Below, in pieces: positions 25,940 through 36,984 of a stretch of 64,000 bases of DNA (position 1 is its first letter; every line of letters begins with the position of its first letter). This stretch comes from Ashinkailepas kermadecensis. Lineage: Eukaryota; Arthropoda; Thecostraca; Neolepadidae. The DNA lies in contig JAOTOM010004867.1 in the NCBI GenBank assembly GCA_034440615.1, positions 1 through 64,000 of the forward strand, read 5' to 3'. The notes beneath the pieces were generated by a model. It was given only the letters and a program-made list of their open reading frames with translations, searched no databases and had not been told where the DNA came from. The position numbers and the translations under genes were made by a program.

Positions 25940-28924
25940 ACTCAGCGAGGCCGCCTGACGGACCTGACCATTACCCATCATGTGGTGCAGCCGTCTGACG
26001 CACCTGACCATGCCCCATCATGTGGTGCAGCCGCCTGACGCACCTGACCATTACCCATCATGTGGTACAGCCGCCTGACGCACCTGACCATTACCCATCA
26101 TGTGGTACAGCCGTCTGACGCACCTGACCATGTCCCATCATGTGGTACAGCCGTCTGACGCACCTGACCATGTCCCATCATGTGGTGCAGCCGTCTGACG
26201 CACCTGACCATGCCTCATCATGTGGTACAGCCGTCTGACGCACCTGACCACGCCTCATCATGTGGTGCAGCCGTCTGACGCACCTGACCATGCCTCATCA
26301 TGTGGTACAGCCGTCTGACGCACCTGACCACGCCTCATCATGTGGTACAGCCGTCTGACGCACCTGACCATTACCCATCATGTGGTACAGCCGTCTGACG
26401 CACCTGACCATGCCTCATCATGTGGTACAGCCGTCTGACGCACCTGACCACGCCTCATCATGTGGTGCAGCCGTCTGACGCACCTGACCACGCCTCATCA
26501 TGTGGTACAGCCGTCTGACGCACCTGACCACGCCTCATCATGTGGTGCAGCCGTCTGACGCACCTGACCATTCCTCATCATGTGGTACAGCCGTCTGACG
26601 CACCTGACCATTCCTCATCATGTGGTACAGCCGTCTGACGCACCTGACCATGCCTCATCATGTGGTACAGCCGTCTGACGCACCTGACCACGCTTCATCA
26701 TGTGGTGCAGCCGTCTGACGCACCTGACCATTCCTCATCATGTGGTACAGCCGTCTGACGCACCTGACCATTCCTCATCATGTGGTACAGCCGTCTGACG
26801 CACCTGACCATGCCTCATCATGTGGTGCAGCCGTCTGACGCACCTGACCATTCCTCATCATGTGGTACAGCCGTCTGACGCACCTGACCATTCCTCATCA
26901 TGTGGTACAGCCGTCTGACGCACCTGACCATGCCTCATCATGTGGTACAGCCGTCTGACGCACCTGACCACGCCTCATCATGTGGTGCAGCCGTCTGACG
27001 CACCTGACCATGTCCCATCATGTGGTGCAGCCGCCTGACGCACCTGACCATTACCCATCATGTGGTGCAGCCGTCTGACGCACCTGACCACGCCTCATCA
27101 TGTGGTGCAGCCGTCTGACGCACCTGACCATGTCCCATCATTGGTGCAGCCGCCTGACGCACCTGACCATTACCCATCATGTGGTGCAGCCGTCTGACGC
27201 ACCTGACCATGCCTCATCATGTGGTGCAGCCGTCTGACGCACCTGACCATGCCTCATCATGTGGTACAGCCGCCTGACGCACCTGACCATTACCCATCAT
27301 GTGGTGCAGCCGTCTGACGCACCTGACCATGTCCCATCATGTGGTGCAGCCGCCTGACGCACCTGACCATTACCCATCATGTGGTGCAGCCGTCTGACGC
27401 ACCTGACCATGCCCCATCATGTGGTACAGCCGTCTGACGCACCTGACCATGCCTCATCATGTGGTACAGCCGCCTGACGCACCTGACCATTACCCATCAT
27501 GTGGTGCAGCCGTCTGACGCACCTGACCATGTCCAATCATGGGGCGCTGACGCCCTGACCATTACCCATCATGTGGTGCAGCCGTCTGACGCACCTGACC
27601 ATGCCTCATCATGTGGTACAGCCGCCTGACGCACCTGATGGTGCAGCCGCCTGACGCACCTGACCATGTCCCATCATGTGGTGCAGCCGCCTGACGCACC
27701 TGACCATTACCCATCATGTGGTGCAGCCGTCTGACGCCCCTGACCATGTCCCATCATGTGGTGCAGCCGCCTGACGCACCTGACCATGCCTCATCATGTG
27801 GTGCAGCCGTCTGACGCACCTGACCATGCCTCATCATGTGGTACAGCCGCCTGACGCACCTGACCATTACCCATCATGTGGTGCAGCCGTCTGACGCACC
27901 TGACCATGTCCCATCATGTGGTGCAGCCGCCTGACGCACCTGACCATTACCCATCATGTGGTGCAGCCGCCTGACGCACCTGACCATTCCTCATCATGTG
28001 GTGCAGCCGTCTGACGCACCTGACCATGCCTCATCATGTGGTGCAGCCGTCTGACGCACCTGACCATGCCTCATCATGTGGTACAGCCGTCTGACGCACC
28101 TGACCATTACCCATCATGTGGTGCAGCCGTCTGACGCACCTGACCATGCCTCATCATGTGGTGCAGCCGTCTGACGCACCTGACCATGTCCCATCATGTG
28201 GTACAGCCGCCTGACGCACCTGACCATTACCCATCATGTGGTGCAGCCGTCTGACGCACCTGACCACGCCTCATCATGTGGTACAGCCGTCTGACGCACC
28301 TGACCATGTCCCATCGTGTGGTACAGCCGTCTGACGCACCTGACCATTACCCATCATGTGGTGCAGCCGTCTGACGCACCTGACCATGCCTCATCATGTG
28401 GTGCAGCCGCCTGACGGACCTGACCACGCCTCATCATGTGGTACAGCCGTCTGACGCACCTGACCATGCCTCATCATGTGGTACAGCCGCCTGACGCACC
28501 TGACCACGCCTCATCATGTGGTACAGCCGTCTGACGCACCTGACCATGCCTCATCATGTGGTGCAGCCGTCTGACGCACCTGACCATGCCTCATCATGTG
28601 GTGCAGCCGTCTGACGGACCTGACCATTACCCATCATGTGGTACAGCCGTCTGACGGACCTGACCATTACCCATCATGTGGTACAGCCGTCTGACGGACC
28701 TGACCATGCCTCACCATGTGGTGCAGCCGTCTGACGGACCTGACCATTACCCATCATGTGGTACAGCCGTCTGACGGACCTGACCATTACCCATCATGTG
28801 GTACAGCCGTCTGACGCATCTGACCACGCCTCATCATGTGGTGCAGCCGTCTGACGCACCTGACCACGCCTCATCATGTGGTACAGCCGTCTGACGCACC
28901 TGACCACGCCTCATCATGTGGTGC
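25940..28924. repeat. 40-bp minisatellite array (about 75 copies)
   Basis: The unit joins TGTGGTGCAGCCGTCTGACG and CACCTGACCATGCCTCATCA with a nearly invariant 40-bp period. Only a few copies break register (about 27140, 27540 and 27640). Variation is confined to a few sites: GTGCAG/GTACAG, CCGTC/CCGCC, GACGCAC/GACGGAC and the block after GACCA (TGCCTC, CGCCTC, TTACCC, TGTCCC, TTCCTC). TGA stops keep it largely free of long frames. Confidence 0.96.
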
Positions 28925-29149
28925 ATGCCTCTGTCCATTGATTGATTGACGACTTTGATGCGAACTTGAAAGGGCTTAACAGCAATAGTATTATTGACAA
29001 TTAAGCATAGACACGGCGTGAAGCATCAAAGCTTCAGGAAAGTTGTTGAAGGACTACACAAAAACTGTCCTCCCTTGCCAGACTCGGTGTCCCTTGCTGC
29101 CGCCGGCAGCTCCTCGTGACAGGTACGCTTCCGTTCAACATCGAACCAT

Positions 29150-29345
29150 ATATTGTGTTCAGAGATGACCAGGCTTTATATTGTATGTGGAAATCATCAG
29201 GCTGCATATTGTGTGTGGAGATGATCAGGCTTTATATTGTGTGTGGAAATCACCAGGCTGAATATTGTGTGTGGAGATGATCAGGCTTTATATTGTGTTT
29301 GGAGATGATTAGGCTTGATGTTGTGTTTGGGGATGATCCGGCTTT
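29150..29345. repeat. 28-bp tandem repeat (about 7 copies)
   Basis: Units contain GATGATCAGGCTTTATATTG followed by TGTGTGG. Copies alternate GAGATGATC and GAAATCACC. Confidence 0.85.
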
Positions 29346-29427
29346 CCTTCGCTGGAACGAACACACCTTATGATTACACAATATGTCGACAAACGACAAT
29401 ATGTCCCATTGACTGGAAGTGTCTGGT

Positions 29428-29988
29428 GGTGTTGTATGTGTTGTGTGGTCACCAGTATGTGGTGTTGTATGTGTTGTGTGGTCACCAGTATGTTGTGTTG
29501 TATGTGTTGTGTGGTTACCAGTATGTTGTGTTGTATGTGTTGTGTGGTCACCAGTATGTTGTGTTGTATGTGTTGTGTGGTCACCAGTATGTTGTGTTGT
29601 ATGTGTTGTGTGGTCACCAGTATGTTGTGTTGTATGTGTTGTGTGGTCACCAGTATGTGGTGTTGTATGTGTTGTGTGGTCACCAGTATGTTGTGTTGTA
29701 TGTGTTGTGTGGTCACCAGTATGTTGTGTTGTATGTGTTGTGTGGTCACCAGTATGTTGTGTTGTATGTGTTGTGTGGTCACCAGTATGTTGTGTTGTAT
29801 GTGTTGTGTGGTCACCACTAGTATGTTGTGTTGTATGTGTTGTGTGGTCACCAGTATGTTGTGTTGTATGTGTTGTGTGGTCACCAGTATGTTGTGTTGT
29901 ATGTGTTGTGTGGTCACCAGTATGTTGTGTTGTATGTGTTGTGTGGTCACCAGTATGTTGTGTTGTATGTGTTGTGTGGTCACCAGTA
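29428..29988. repeat. 33-bp minisatellite array (about 17 copies)
   Basis: The unit joins GGTCACCAGTATGTTGTGTT and GTATGTGTTGTGT. It is almost perfectly homogeneous, with one 3-bp insertion near 29817. The period of 11 codons keeps several frames on both strands open. Confidence 0.95.
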
Positions 29989-30028
29989 AACTTATCTTTG
30001 TGGACAAGCGAACGTGTGCCACAAGTTT

Positions 30029-30142
30029 AGCCGACAGACAGTAGCCAGCCGAAGCCCTGAACAGCTCAGCCGACAGACAGCAGCCAGCCGTAGCTCTCAG
30101 CAGCTCAGCCGCCAGACGGTAGCCAGCCGTAGCTCTCAGCTT
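30029..30142. repeat. 39-bp tandem repeat (3 copies)
   Basis: Copies begin AGCCGACAGACAG near 30029, 30068 and 30107 and share CAGCCAGCCGTAGCTCT. Confidence 0.85.
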
Positions 30143-30211
30143 CACCATGAGCTCGGTCCGCCGTCCCCGATATACCAACCAAGTGCATGTCGAATTACTT
30201 TCAGCACAGCT

Positions 30212-30345
30212 GCGAGACCGGCCGATCTATTGCTAGGCGCATGTTTCAGTTCGATCCGGTGGGTGTCGATGAAGTCGCAGAGCGGCCGGTCTATTGCGAG
30301 GCGCGTGTTCCAGTTGGGTGCGGTGTGTGTGGATGAGGCGGCAGT
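30212..30345. repeat. 64-bp tandem duplication (2 copies)
   Basis: CGGCCGATCTATTGCTAGGC at 30219 recurs as CGGCCGGTCTATTGCGAGGC at 30283, with matching downstream sequence (GTTTCAGTT versus GTTCCAGTT). The copies are diverged. Confidence 0.75.
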
Positions 30346-30440
30346 TTGCCACGCTCGGCTGGCACGGTGCAGCCGAGCCGACTGGGCGTCGCGCGCGCGC
30401 GCCCGCCGCGTCCGCTGCCATTTAATGGATTACCGCGCGG

Positions 30441-30529
30441 CACGTGCCCCGGCTGACGTCACATGAATGATGACGTTTGACTGGCACGTGGCACGTGGCG
30501 GAGTACTCAGCGTTCCGTGGCGGCACGTG
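30441..30529. promoter_or_regulatory. CpG-rich block with four E-boxes and a CRE
   Basis: CACGTG occurs at 30441-30446, 30485-30490, 30492-30497 and 30524-30529, and TGACGTCA at 30454-30461, all within 90 bp. The segment 30350-30440 just upstream is a CGCG-rich tract. This density is typical of CpG-island promoters bound by bHLH and CREB-type factors, but no transcript start or adjacent coding exon could be identified. Confidence 0.4.
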
Positions 30530-30737
30530 TGCGATGAGCAGGCCGACACAGACTCATTATTACCGTCCATAAACAGTGGCGCGGGGAGCCGATGCCGGTG
30601 GGGGAGGGGCAGCATCGAACCCTGCCATTGACGACAGCAAATTGATCAGAATAATGCCAGAATGGCTACTTGACTTACAAATGCACACGTTTACAGTGGC
30701 TGTTTGACTTACTGAATCACGCCACGCGCTCGCGCGC

Positions 30738-30868
30738 TGTAGCTACCGCCGATCACGCTTTAACTACCGCCGATCACGCTTTAACTACTGTCGATCACGC
30801 TTTAACTATTGTCGATCACGCTTTAACTACTACCGATTACGTTTTAACTACTTCCGATCACGCTGTAG
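30738..30868. repeat. 21-bp minisatellite array (about 6 copies)
   Basis: The unit is close to CGATCACGCTTTAACTACC plus GC. It runs in the same 21-bp register into the next array, and translated in that register both give seven-residue repeats that start Ala-Asp. Confidence 0.88.
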
Positions 30869-31560
30869 CTACTGCCGACAATATCGCTATACCTGCTGAC
30901 AATATCGCTATACCTGCTGATAATATCGCTATGCCTGCTGATAATATCGCTATACCTGCTGACAATATCGCTATACCTGCTGATAATATCGCTATGCCTG
31001 CTGACAATATCGCTATACCTGCCGACAACATCGCTATACCTGCTGACAATATCGCTATACCTGCTGATAATATCGCTATGCCTGCTGACAATATCGCTAT
31101 ACCTGCCGACAATATCGCTATACCTGCTGACAATATCGCTATACCTGCTGATAATATCGTTATGCCTCCTGACAATATCGCTATACATGCTGACAATATC
31201 ACTATACCTGCTGGCAATATCGCTGTACCGGCTGATAATATCGTTATGTCTGCTGATAATGTCGCTATACCTGCTGACAATGTCGCTATACATGCCGACG
31301 ATATCGCTATACCTGCTGACAATATCGCTGTACCTGCTGACAATATCGTTATATCTGCTGACAATATTGCCATACCTGTCGACAATATCGCTCTTCTTGC
31401 TTACAATATCGCTATGCCTGTTAACAATATCGCTATACCTGTTGACAATATCGCTATACCTTTCGACAACGTTATACATTTCGATAATACCCATATGCCT
31501 GTTGACAATATCGTTATTCCTGCTGACAATATCGCTATATTTGTCTATCATGTCGCTATA
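30869..31560. repeat. 21-bp minisatellite array (about 33 copies)
   Basis: The unit is GACAATATCGCTATACCTGC plus T. The left half is homogeneous, while the right half is diverged mostly by transitions. The plus-strand frame encodes an ADNIAIP heptad and stays open to 31659, helped by a 3-bp deletion near 31465 that keeps phase. There is no ATG at its beginning and minus-strand frames are open too, so I treat it as non-coding. Confidence 0.9.
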
Positions 31561-31855
31561 CTTGCTATAGTATCCTGCATTTTCGAAGATTCAAGTCGCA
31601 TTAAGAAGGACGGCGTAAAGTTAGATGGTTCCATGCGAAAATGTTTTTTCATGACCTGAGGTGAGCCTAAGCCAAAGTGTTCGGCAATGTGCTGCTTCTT
31701 TGGAATGCGTTGAATCGGTTGGCGTTGAGAAGCTTGTAATATGTATCAAAACCAACGAGTTATGGGGTACCAAATATTCACCAGGCTTAGCACAAGGGTC
31801 AACTTGGTGACCTCTGGAGGTGAAACGGTTCGATGTGCTGCCGAACGGCTCTGGG

Positions 31856-31930
31856 AATGTGTTCGGGAATGTGTTCGGGAATGTGTTTGGGAATGTGTTC
31901 GGGAATGTGTTCGGGAATGTGTTCGGAAAT
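31856..31930. repeat. 12-bp tandem repeat (about 6 copies)
   Basis: GGGAATGTGTTC repeats in tandem with one T substitution. The short frames across it are artefacts. Confidence 0.9.
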
Positions 31931-32239
31931 GAATTGGCTACGTGCTGTGCGATTTTCATTTAATTCGGAGGGTTCCGCCAAAAATCGAATCCATCGCTGT
32001 ATCCGAATACGAATACGTCGCTGTTATCTAGGACGTGCTTACGATGACGTCCCAAAGATATCTCTTGGCACTCTGGGAACTCCGGGCATCACTTAATTAA
32101 TAGTGGTCGTGAATAAACCTGAACACAAATGTCTACCATGTCTTAAACCCACACCCACACGATACACAGCTTTTATCGATATTCTGTACATGCTTATTTA
32201 AGGTTTTCATTTAAAAATGAAAACTTTAAATACTCAAGC

Positions 32240-32400
32240 TAACTACGGAGATGTCACGGCCACAGTGAAAATTGGACTCTCGGAACCACCTGTCCGACGA
32301 CGGACGAGTCTAAGCTTCCGAAACCTAAGAGTATCGGGGGTTCGAACCCACAACCTTTCCCTTGGAAGCAAGCGACCTGGTTTACGCAGCGACATAACGT
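32240..32400 (-). mobile_element. Probable tRNA-derived SINE fragment
   Basis: On the minus strand, GTGGGTTCGAACCCCCGAT at about 32333-32351 is a canonical T-arm/B-box. It is preceded by a tRNA-like anticodon-arm stretch (GCTTGCTTCCAAGGGAAAGG) and followed by a non-tRNA body. It is not a functional tRNA: the A-box side is degraded and no acceptor stem closes. Assignment as a SINE is inference from this layout. Confidence 0.45.
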
Positions 32401-32404
32401 CAAA

Positions 32405-32556
32405 GATGTGCACCGTGTTCGGCATCTTGACATGATCAACATGCACTGTGTTCGGCATCTTGACATGATCAACATGCACTGTGTTTGGCATCTTCACATG
32501 ATCAGCATGCACCGTGTTCGGCATTTTGACACGATCAACATGCACCGTGTTCGGCA
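32405..32556. repeat. 33-bp tandem repeat (about 4.5 copies)
   Basis: Units contain TTCGGCATCTTGACATGATC followed by AACATGCAC(T/C)GTG. Confidence 0.9.
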
Positions 32557-33113
32557 ACTTTACAACTTTTCGAAAGCTTAATTGAGGTAGATTAATTCAC
32601 ATTTCAAGAGTTAACAGCATTTCAATCCTGTCTAAAATTGGAAAAATATTCAAGTTGACCCGAGAGGCGGGTACACAGTGAGTCTATCGGTGTTTGCAAA
32701 ACGTTTTCTAGACGTAAATTGAATGCATAGTGTAATTCCCTTCGAATTGTTCCCCACGACGCTTCCTTCCGGAGATCATGGAGACGTGGGTCGGCTCCAC
32801 ACCCTCCCACCTTGGAAACCACGTGTCCTCGCAGCTCCAGTAATGCCTGGGTTAACCTCTTGGGAATATGGCTGACAGTGCCCGAGCCGTAGGATACCGG
32901 CTCCACAAACAACAGGAGGCTCCAGAAGTCGGCGCATTCCACCGAGCATTCAAAAGGAATGCTTGGTCATACGTTCTACCAAGTAGACAATGTGTCCAGT
33001 CTCGAGGAACTATCAATGCACGGTGCACACGCATCACCTAGGTGTTCGGGCAGTAACACCGCCAACTGGGCTTCCCTAAAGAAGACAAACAGAAGTAGTC
33101 TGAGCAATATGTT
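32557..33113. other. Spacer with no recognisable gene
   Basis: Unique sequence. Minus-strand frames at 32622-32942 and 32852-33037 overlap and could be remnants of a coding repeat, but no domain is recognisable. Confidence 0.45.
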
Positions 33114-34215
33114 GTACACTCGCTTTCTGAAAGATGTTCGGGGTACCCTTAGCATGGCTGGCTCACTAGGAACGTAGGCTGTGACGCTGCACACCAAAAA
33201 TTACTGGTAGGCTGCGCCGTTTCACAGTTATGAGTTGCGTGACAGTCTTCCAGCTTCGCCACCGGCCAGCGTCTGAGCCATAGGATTCGCGTGTGTGGTC
33301 GTCACGCGACCATTTGCCCTGCAGCCATGCAGTGGTAAACACGGGTCTTCCCTGTTCCTGCCTTGCATTCCTCTGTCGGCGAAACAACATTGGCAGTTAA
33401 ACGAGCAGGTTACTGGACTTCTGGCGATAAGCAACAATTGATAGCTGCGGATTTTTGACTCCAGCAACACAGAATGAGCAGGAAAGGTTGCAAAAAGCTC
33501 AGTTGCAAAGATGTAGTGAAAGGAGATGGGAGGTTTATGATGTCAATGAAGTATTCTCTGGCCCCAAAATAATAATAGAATATCCAACATTTATACGTTT
33601 TAGAAATGTAGTTCGAACTCTTGCTGTGGTGGCTTTATGAACCAGGATCCAATTGCTAAGAAGGGCTGGTTTCGTGAACCCTGGCCATGATTCCATGAAT
33701 TACAGTTTTGCAGTCTAAATTTGGCGAAGCGCTTCACGTGCCGTCAATACACCGACACGGCGACCCCGGCAGCTCGCTCTCGACCTTATCGTGCCAATTG
33801 CCAACTGACCCTCCCAGCCGGGGACTAGAAGCAAGCACGTGAAGCGGACTCGAACCCAGCATTACCAGGACATCGGAGACGGGTGCACGACAGCGCTCTA
33901 GCCAACTAAGCTACCGAGGCGGCAAGTCACAGGGAGGCACTTGCTTGCTTAATTCAGATTCATTGACAAGTCAATTAGTTGCTTCATTAAATTGCATCTA
34001 CTTCATTGACAATCACATGTTTTAGGGCGCAAGGAATGTGTTGCATGATATCATATTATTCATTGCATATGCATATGCATGTGCACTGTACTGCAAGCGA
34101 CATATTCAGAATTCCGTGAGGATAAAGTATTTCTTCACGCTGATACCATCCAACTATTTTACCATACAAAGATTTAACTTTATATTGCTTCAGAACGGCA
34201 TGAAACCGAACGATC
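33114..34215 (-). repeat. Inverted duplication, single-unit arm (arm A)
   Basis: Read on the minus strand, this 1.1 kb aligns with both flanks and one unit of the direct pair at 36003-38003. The end at 33114-33230 matches 37895-38003 (for example GGTACCC next to AACATCTTTC), and the other end near 34195-34215 matches about 36010-36035 (TGCTGAAGCAATATAAA-type sequence). Within the unit it is much closer to the second copy (36985-37914) than to the first. Short matching frames in the arms translate to nearly identical peptides only because the DNA is duplicated. It contains a tRNA-like SINE head (33847-33914). Confidence 0.8.
33780..33925 (-). mobile_element. tRNA-derived SINE head within arm A
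   Basis: On the minus strand, TAGCTTAGTTGGC at 33902-33914 fits a Pol III A-box, and GGGTTCGAGTC at 33847-33857 fits a B-box. The tRNA-like part is followed by the core GGCTGGGAGGGTCAGTTGGC, which is shared with other copies in this window. The family is therefore a SINE rather than a tRNA gene. Confidence 0.65.
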
Positions 34216-34435
34216 TGTCATTCTTGGTGTGAAACTAAAGTTAATTATTTGAAGACTGAGCAGGTTTTAATACCCTAGTCGTGTTTTGAATTGCAGCATC
34301 TGGAGCATCAATCACGCCCATAGGGCCAGTGACATACGCTTTCCAGCACCAAACCATGCTTTTGAAAAATGTCGGTAATAAGGACCAACTAATTTGCACC
34401 AACCTGAATCATTTACCAGATTAAATGGCATCAAC

Positions 34436-34498
34436 GGTGTGGTGTGTGTGTGGTTGTGTGTGTGTGGTGTGTGGTGTGTGGTGCGTGGTGTGTGGTGT

Positions 34499-34555
<57 letters not shown>

Positions 34556-34574
34556 GTGTGTGTATGCGTGTGTG

Positions 34575-34609
<35 letters not shown>

Positions 34610-34612
34610 ATA
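34436..34612. repeat. (GT)n microsatellite with TGGTG steps
   Basis: Mixed GTGTGG and GTGTGT repeats are followed by a pure GT tract, a short TA tract (34576-34590) and more GT. Confidence 0.95.
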
Positions 34613-35360
34613 ATTAACCACTTTCTATGCTTTTGTATCCTACCCGGTTTCGTCTCTTGGTAAAAGGCACGTGTTGTCGCCAGTGCACTGCATCACAACA
34701 CTGCAGTGGCTTTTATATCCTGCACGAACATCAATTACTTGGAAAATGTCAACACATTGCACTCATCAATGCATTGAGTCACAGTCCACATAGAACAACC
34801 AACGAAGAACAGGACGTTGTGTGAGAATTCACACATTGATGGAGGGAGGCATCGAATTAGCTCGATGTCATACAAGTATAAAAAGTCGGTTAACATACAA
34901 GGAAATAGCGAATGTTATTTTTTACATGTAATAGTGTAGCAATAAACATAGGATGGATGTTATATGTGGTATTGCATGTAAGATTTAAATGTTGGTTGAC
35001 AAATGTGCAACGATTCGATGATGCACCTTTCTCAAAAAGAACGAACCAATGAATGTAGGTGTTCAGTTCATAGACCTGAATTAGCGGACTACTAGGATTG
35101 TGATCTGGCTGTCTACTTTGATGTTTGATTTTCCCTTCAGAAAGGTGCCACACCGAAACGTTGGGTATTTATAAAGTAACATTTGGATATAAAATGAAAC
35201 ACTACACATAACAACCATGCTATACGGATCCAAATTGTCTCACTGCTGAACAATATTACAATAGCGTGACGTTCAAGTCCAGGCTCTTGGGCGGGTGTGG
35301 GTGCGTTCGAATCTGGAATAGTTTCATCACAAAGTTATTCGGTGCGCTACGAGTCAAGTG

Positions 35361-35564
35361 CAGAGACGCATCCAGGATTCTTCTAAGGGGGTGGGCCGAT
35401 AAAAACAAAATGTGAAGAAACAGAAAGCTTTCGGTGGGCGAAGTGCGCCGAAAACTTTGGGTTTTGCGTCTCGAAAAATGCCAAAATTGATCGATTGATC
35501 TCGTGTATGTTTGGATTCTTAGGCGGGGAAGGTGGACCCCCACCCCTCCTTGGCTGCGCCTCTG
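35361..35564. mobile_element. hAT-like MITE, about 204 bp
   Basis: The left end CAGAGACGCATCCA and the reverse complement of the right end CAGAGGCGCAGCCA match at 12 of 14 positions. The flanks GTCAAGTG (35353-35360) and CTCAAGTA (35565-35572) share TCAAGT, consistent with an old 8-bp target duplication as made by hAT transposases. The interior carries G-rich and C-rich stretches near the two ends and no coding capacity. Confidence 0.6.
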
Positions 35565-35917
35565 CTCAAGTAACAATGTAAGGAATGTGATGTTCACGAT
35601 TCCACAGGCTACAACAATTTGTTGCAGTATTATCTCGCAAATGAGGTATTGTCATCCACGTATGATAATGATCTGTGTCTTACTGTCCAATTCTTCTGGC
35701 GCATTCACCGTTACTAAACCCTAATTCCTCGAAGTTGACTAACTTACCCTTTTCAAAATCAGTTAAGTGGTAGCTCATATCTACACGATCCAATGTTGTC
35801 GATGCAACTGGGGCGCAAAGGCAGGAACGGTACTGACCTGCCTGTCCTCTAAAAAGCTGGAGGGCAAATAGTCATGTGATCACCGCAGAGGCGAATACCC
35901 ATCTATGAACATAGGAT

Positions 35918-35965
35918 TAGTAACTGTTAAGTAACTGTTAAGTAACTGTTAAGTAACGGTTAAGC
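35918..35965. repeat. 12-bp tandem repeat (4 copies)
   Basis: AGTAACTGTTA with one joining base repeats four times, the last as AGTAACGGTTA. Confidence 0.9.
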
Positions 35966-36002
35966 CGTGCACGATGCGGATAAATAAGAAGAACGGACGA
36001 CC

Positions 36003-36984
36003 CGGTTACATTTCGTGCTGAAGCAATATAAACTAAAAATGTATTATGATAAACTAATTAGATGGTATCCGTTTGGATAAATATTTTATTTGCGCATAGA
36101 TAATCTGAATATGTCGCTTGCAATATAGCGTACAATATATACAATAAATAATTCATATCATACAACATATGCCGCATGCCCAACAACGTGTGAATATCAA
36201 TGAAACACATGTAATGTAAGCAAGTAGTTAATCGATTCATCAATTAATCTGAATTAAGCAAGCAAGTGCAGCCTTGGGATCCGCCGCCCCGGTAGCTCAG
36301 TTGGCTTGGGCACCGGCCTGCGCTGGTCTCCCCTGTCCTAGAAAGGCGGGGTTCGAGCCGCTTCACGCGCTTTCTTTTAGCCACTGGCTAGGAGGGTCAA
36401 TTGGCAACTGGCACGATAATGTGGAAAAGCGAGCTTCCGGGGTCGCCGTGTGAATGCATTAGCGGCACGTGAAGCGTTTTGCCAAATATCTACTGTAGAA
36501 CTGCAATCAATGGATCGGGTGATGCGGCCAGGGCTCAAGCAAAGTCTGTTTAGCAATTGGATCCCGGTTTATAAAACCACCCCAGCAATAATTCGAACTA
36601 AATTTATAAAAAGTGTAAAAGTTAGAAATCATGTTATTATTGTAGGGTAGGAGAATCCTCCGTTGACATCATACAGTTCCCCTCTCCTTTCGCTACATCC
36701 TTTCCAACCGAGCTCCTTCCAACACTTCCAGCTCATTCTGTGTTGCCGAAGTCCGAAATCCACAGCGATCAAACGCTGCTTGTCTACAGAGGTCGAGCGG
36801 TGGACCACTCGCTTAACTGCCAATGTTGTTCGGTCGACTGAGGAATGCAAGGCGGGAACAGCGCAGACCCGTGTTTCTCACTGCATGGCTGCAGGGCAAA
36901 TGACCACCCGACGACCGCACAAGCGAATACCTACGACTGACCAGTGGTGAAACTTGTTACGCAACGCATAACTGTGAAGCGGCG
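36003..36984 (+). repeat. Inverted duplication, double-unit arm: first unit (C)
   Basis: This is a diverged copy of the roughly 0.95-kb unit, with the same left flank as arm A. It ends at GAAGCGGCGCAG and runs directly into the second unit at AAATACTTTATCC. It contains its own SINE head at 36291-36360 and the same order of internal blocks (AGCAATTGGATCC, CTCTCCTTTCGCTACATC, GAATGCAAGGCGGGAACAG). Confidence 0.8.
36288..36480 (+). mobile_element. tRNA-derived SINE head (first unit)
   Basis: The A-box-like GGTAGCTCAGTTGG starts at 36291, and the B-box GGTTCGAGCC is at 36350-36359. The downstream core (CTAGGAGGGTCAATTGGCAA) matches the other SINE copies. Intervening indels break any tRNA fold. 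Confidence 0.65.

Larger units (their letters stand above)
31571..32404. other. Spacer with a 12-bp repeat and a SINE-like segment
   Basis: Apart from the short array at 31856-31930 and the tRNA-like segment at 32240-32400, the sequence is unique and AT-leaning with no recognisable gene. Confidence 0.5.
34613..36002. other. Spacer between the inverted arms
   Basis: Unique AT-leaning sequence holding a hAT-like MITE (35361-35564) and a 12-bp repeat (35918-35965). No gene was recognised. Confidence 0.5.

Noticed and set aside
25940..28924. CRISPR-like regular array
   Set aside because: There are no unique spacers between conserved repeats; the whole 40-bp period is repeated. The DNA is clearly eukaryotic.
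30670..31659. 329-codon frame with an ADNIAIP heptad
   Set aside because: It begins at a TTG with no in-frame ATG before the repeat, minus-strand frames over it are also open, and the heptad matches no structural repeat family I can name. Kept only as a finding about the arrays.
32622..33037. Minus-strand frames as possible gene fragments
   Set aside because: The peptides contain no motif I recognise, overlap each other in different frames and lie in sequence with no codon bias.
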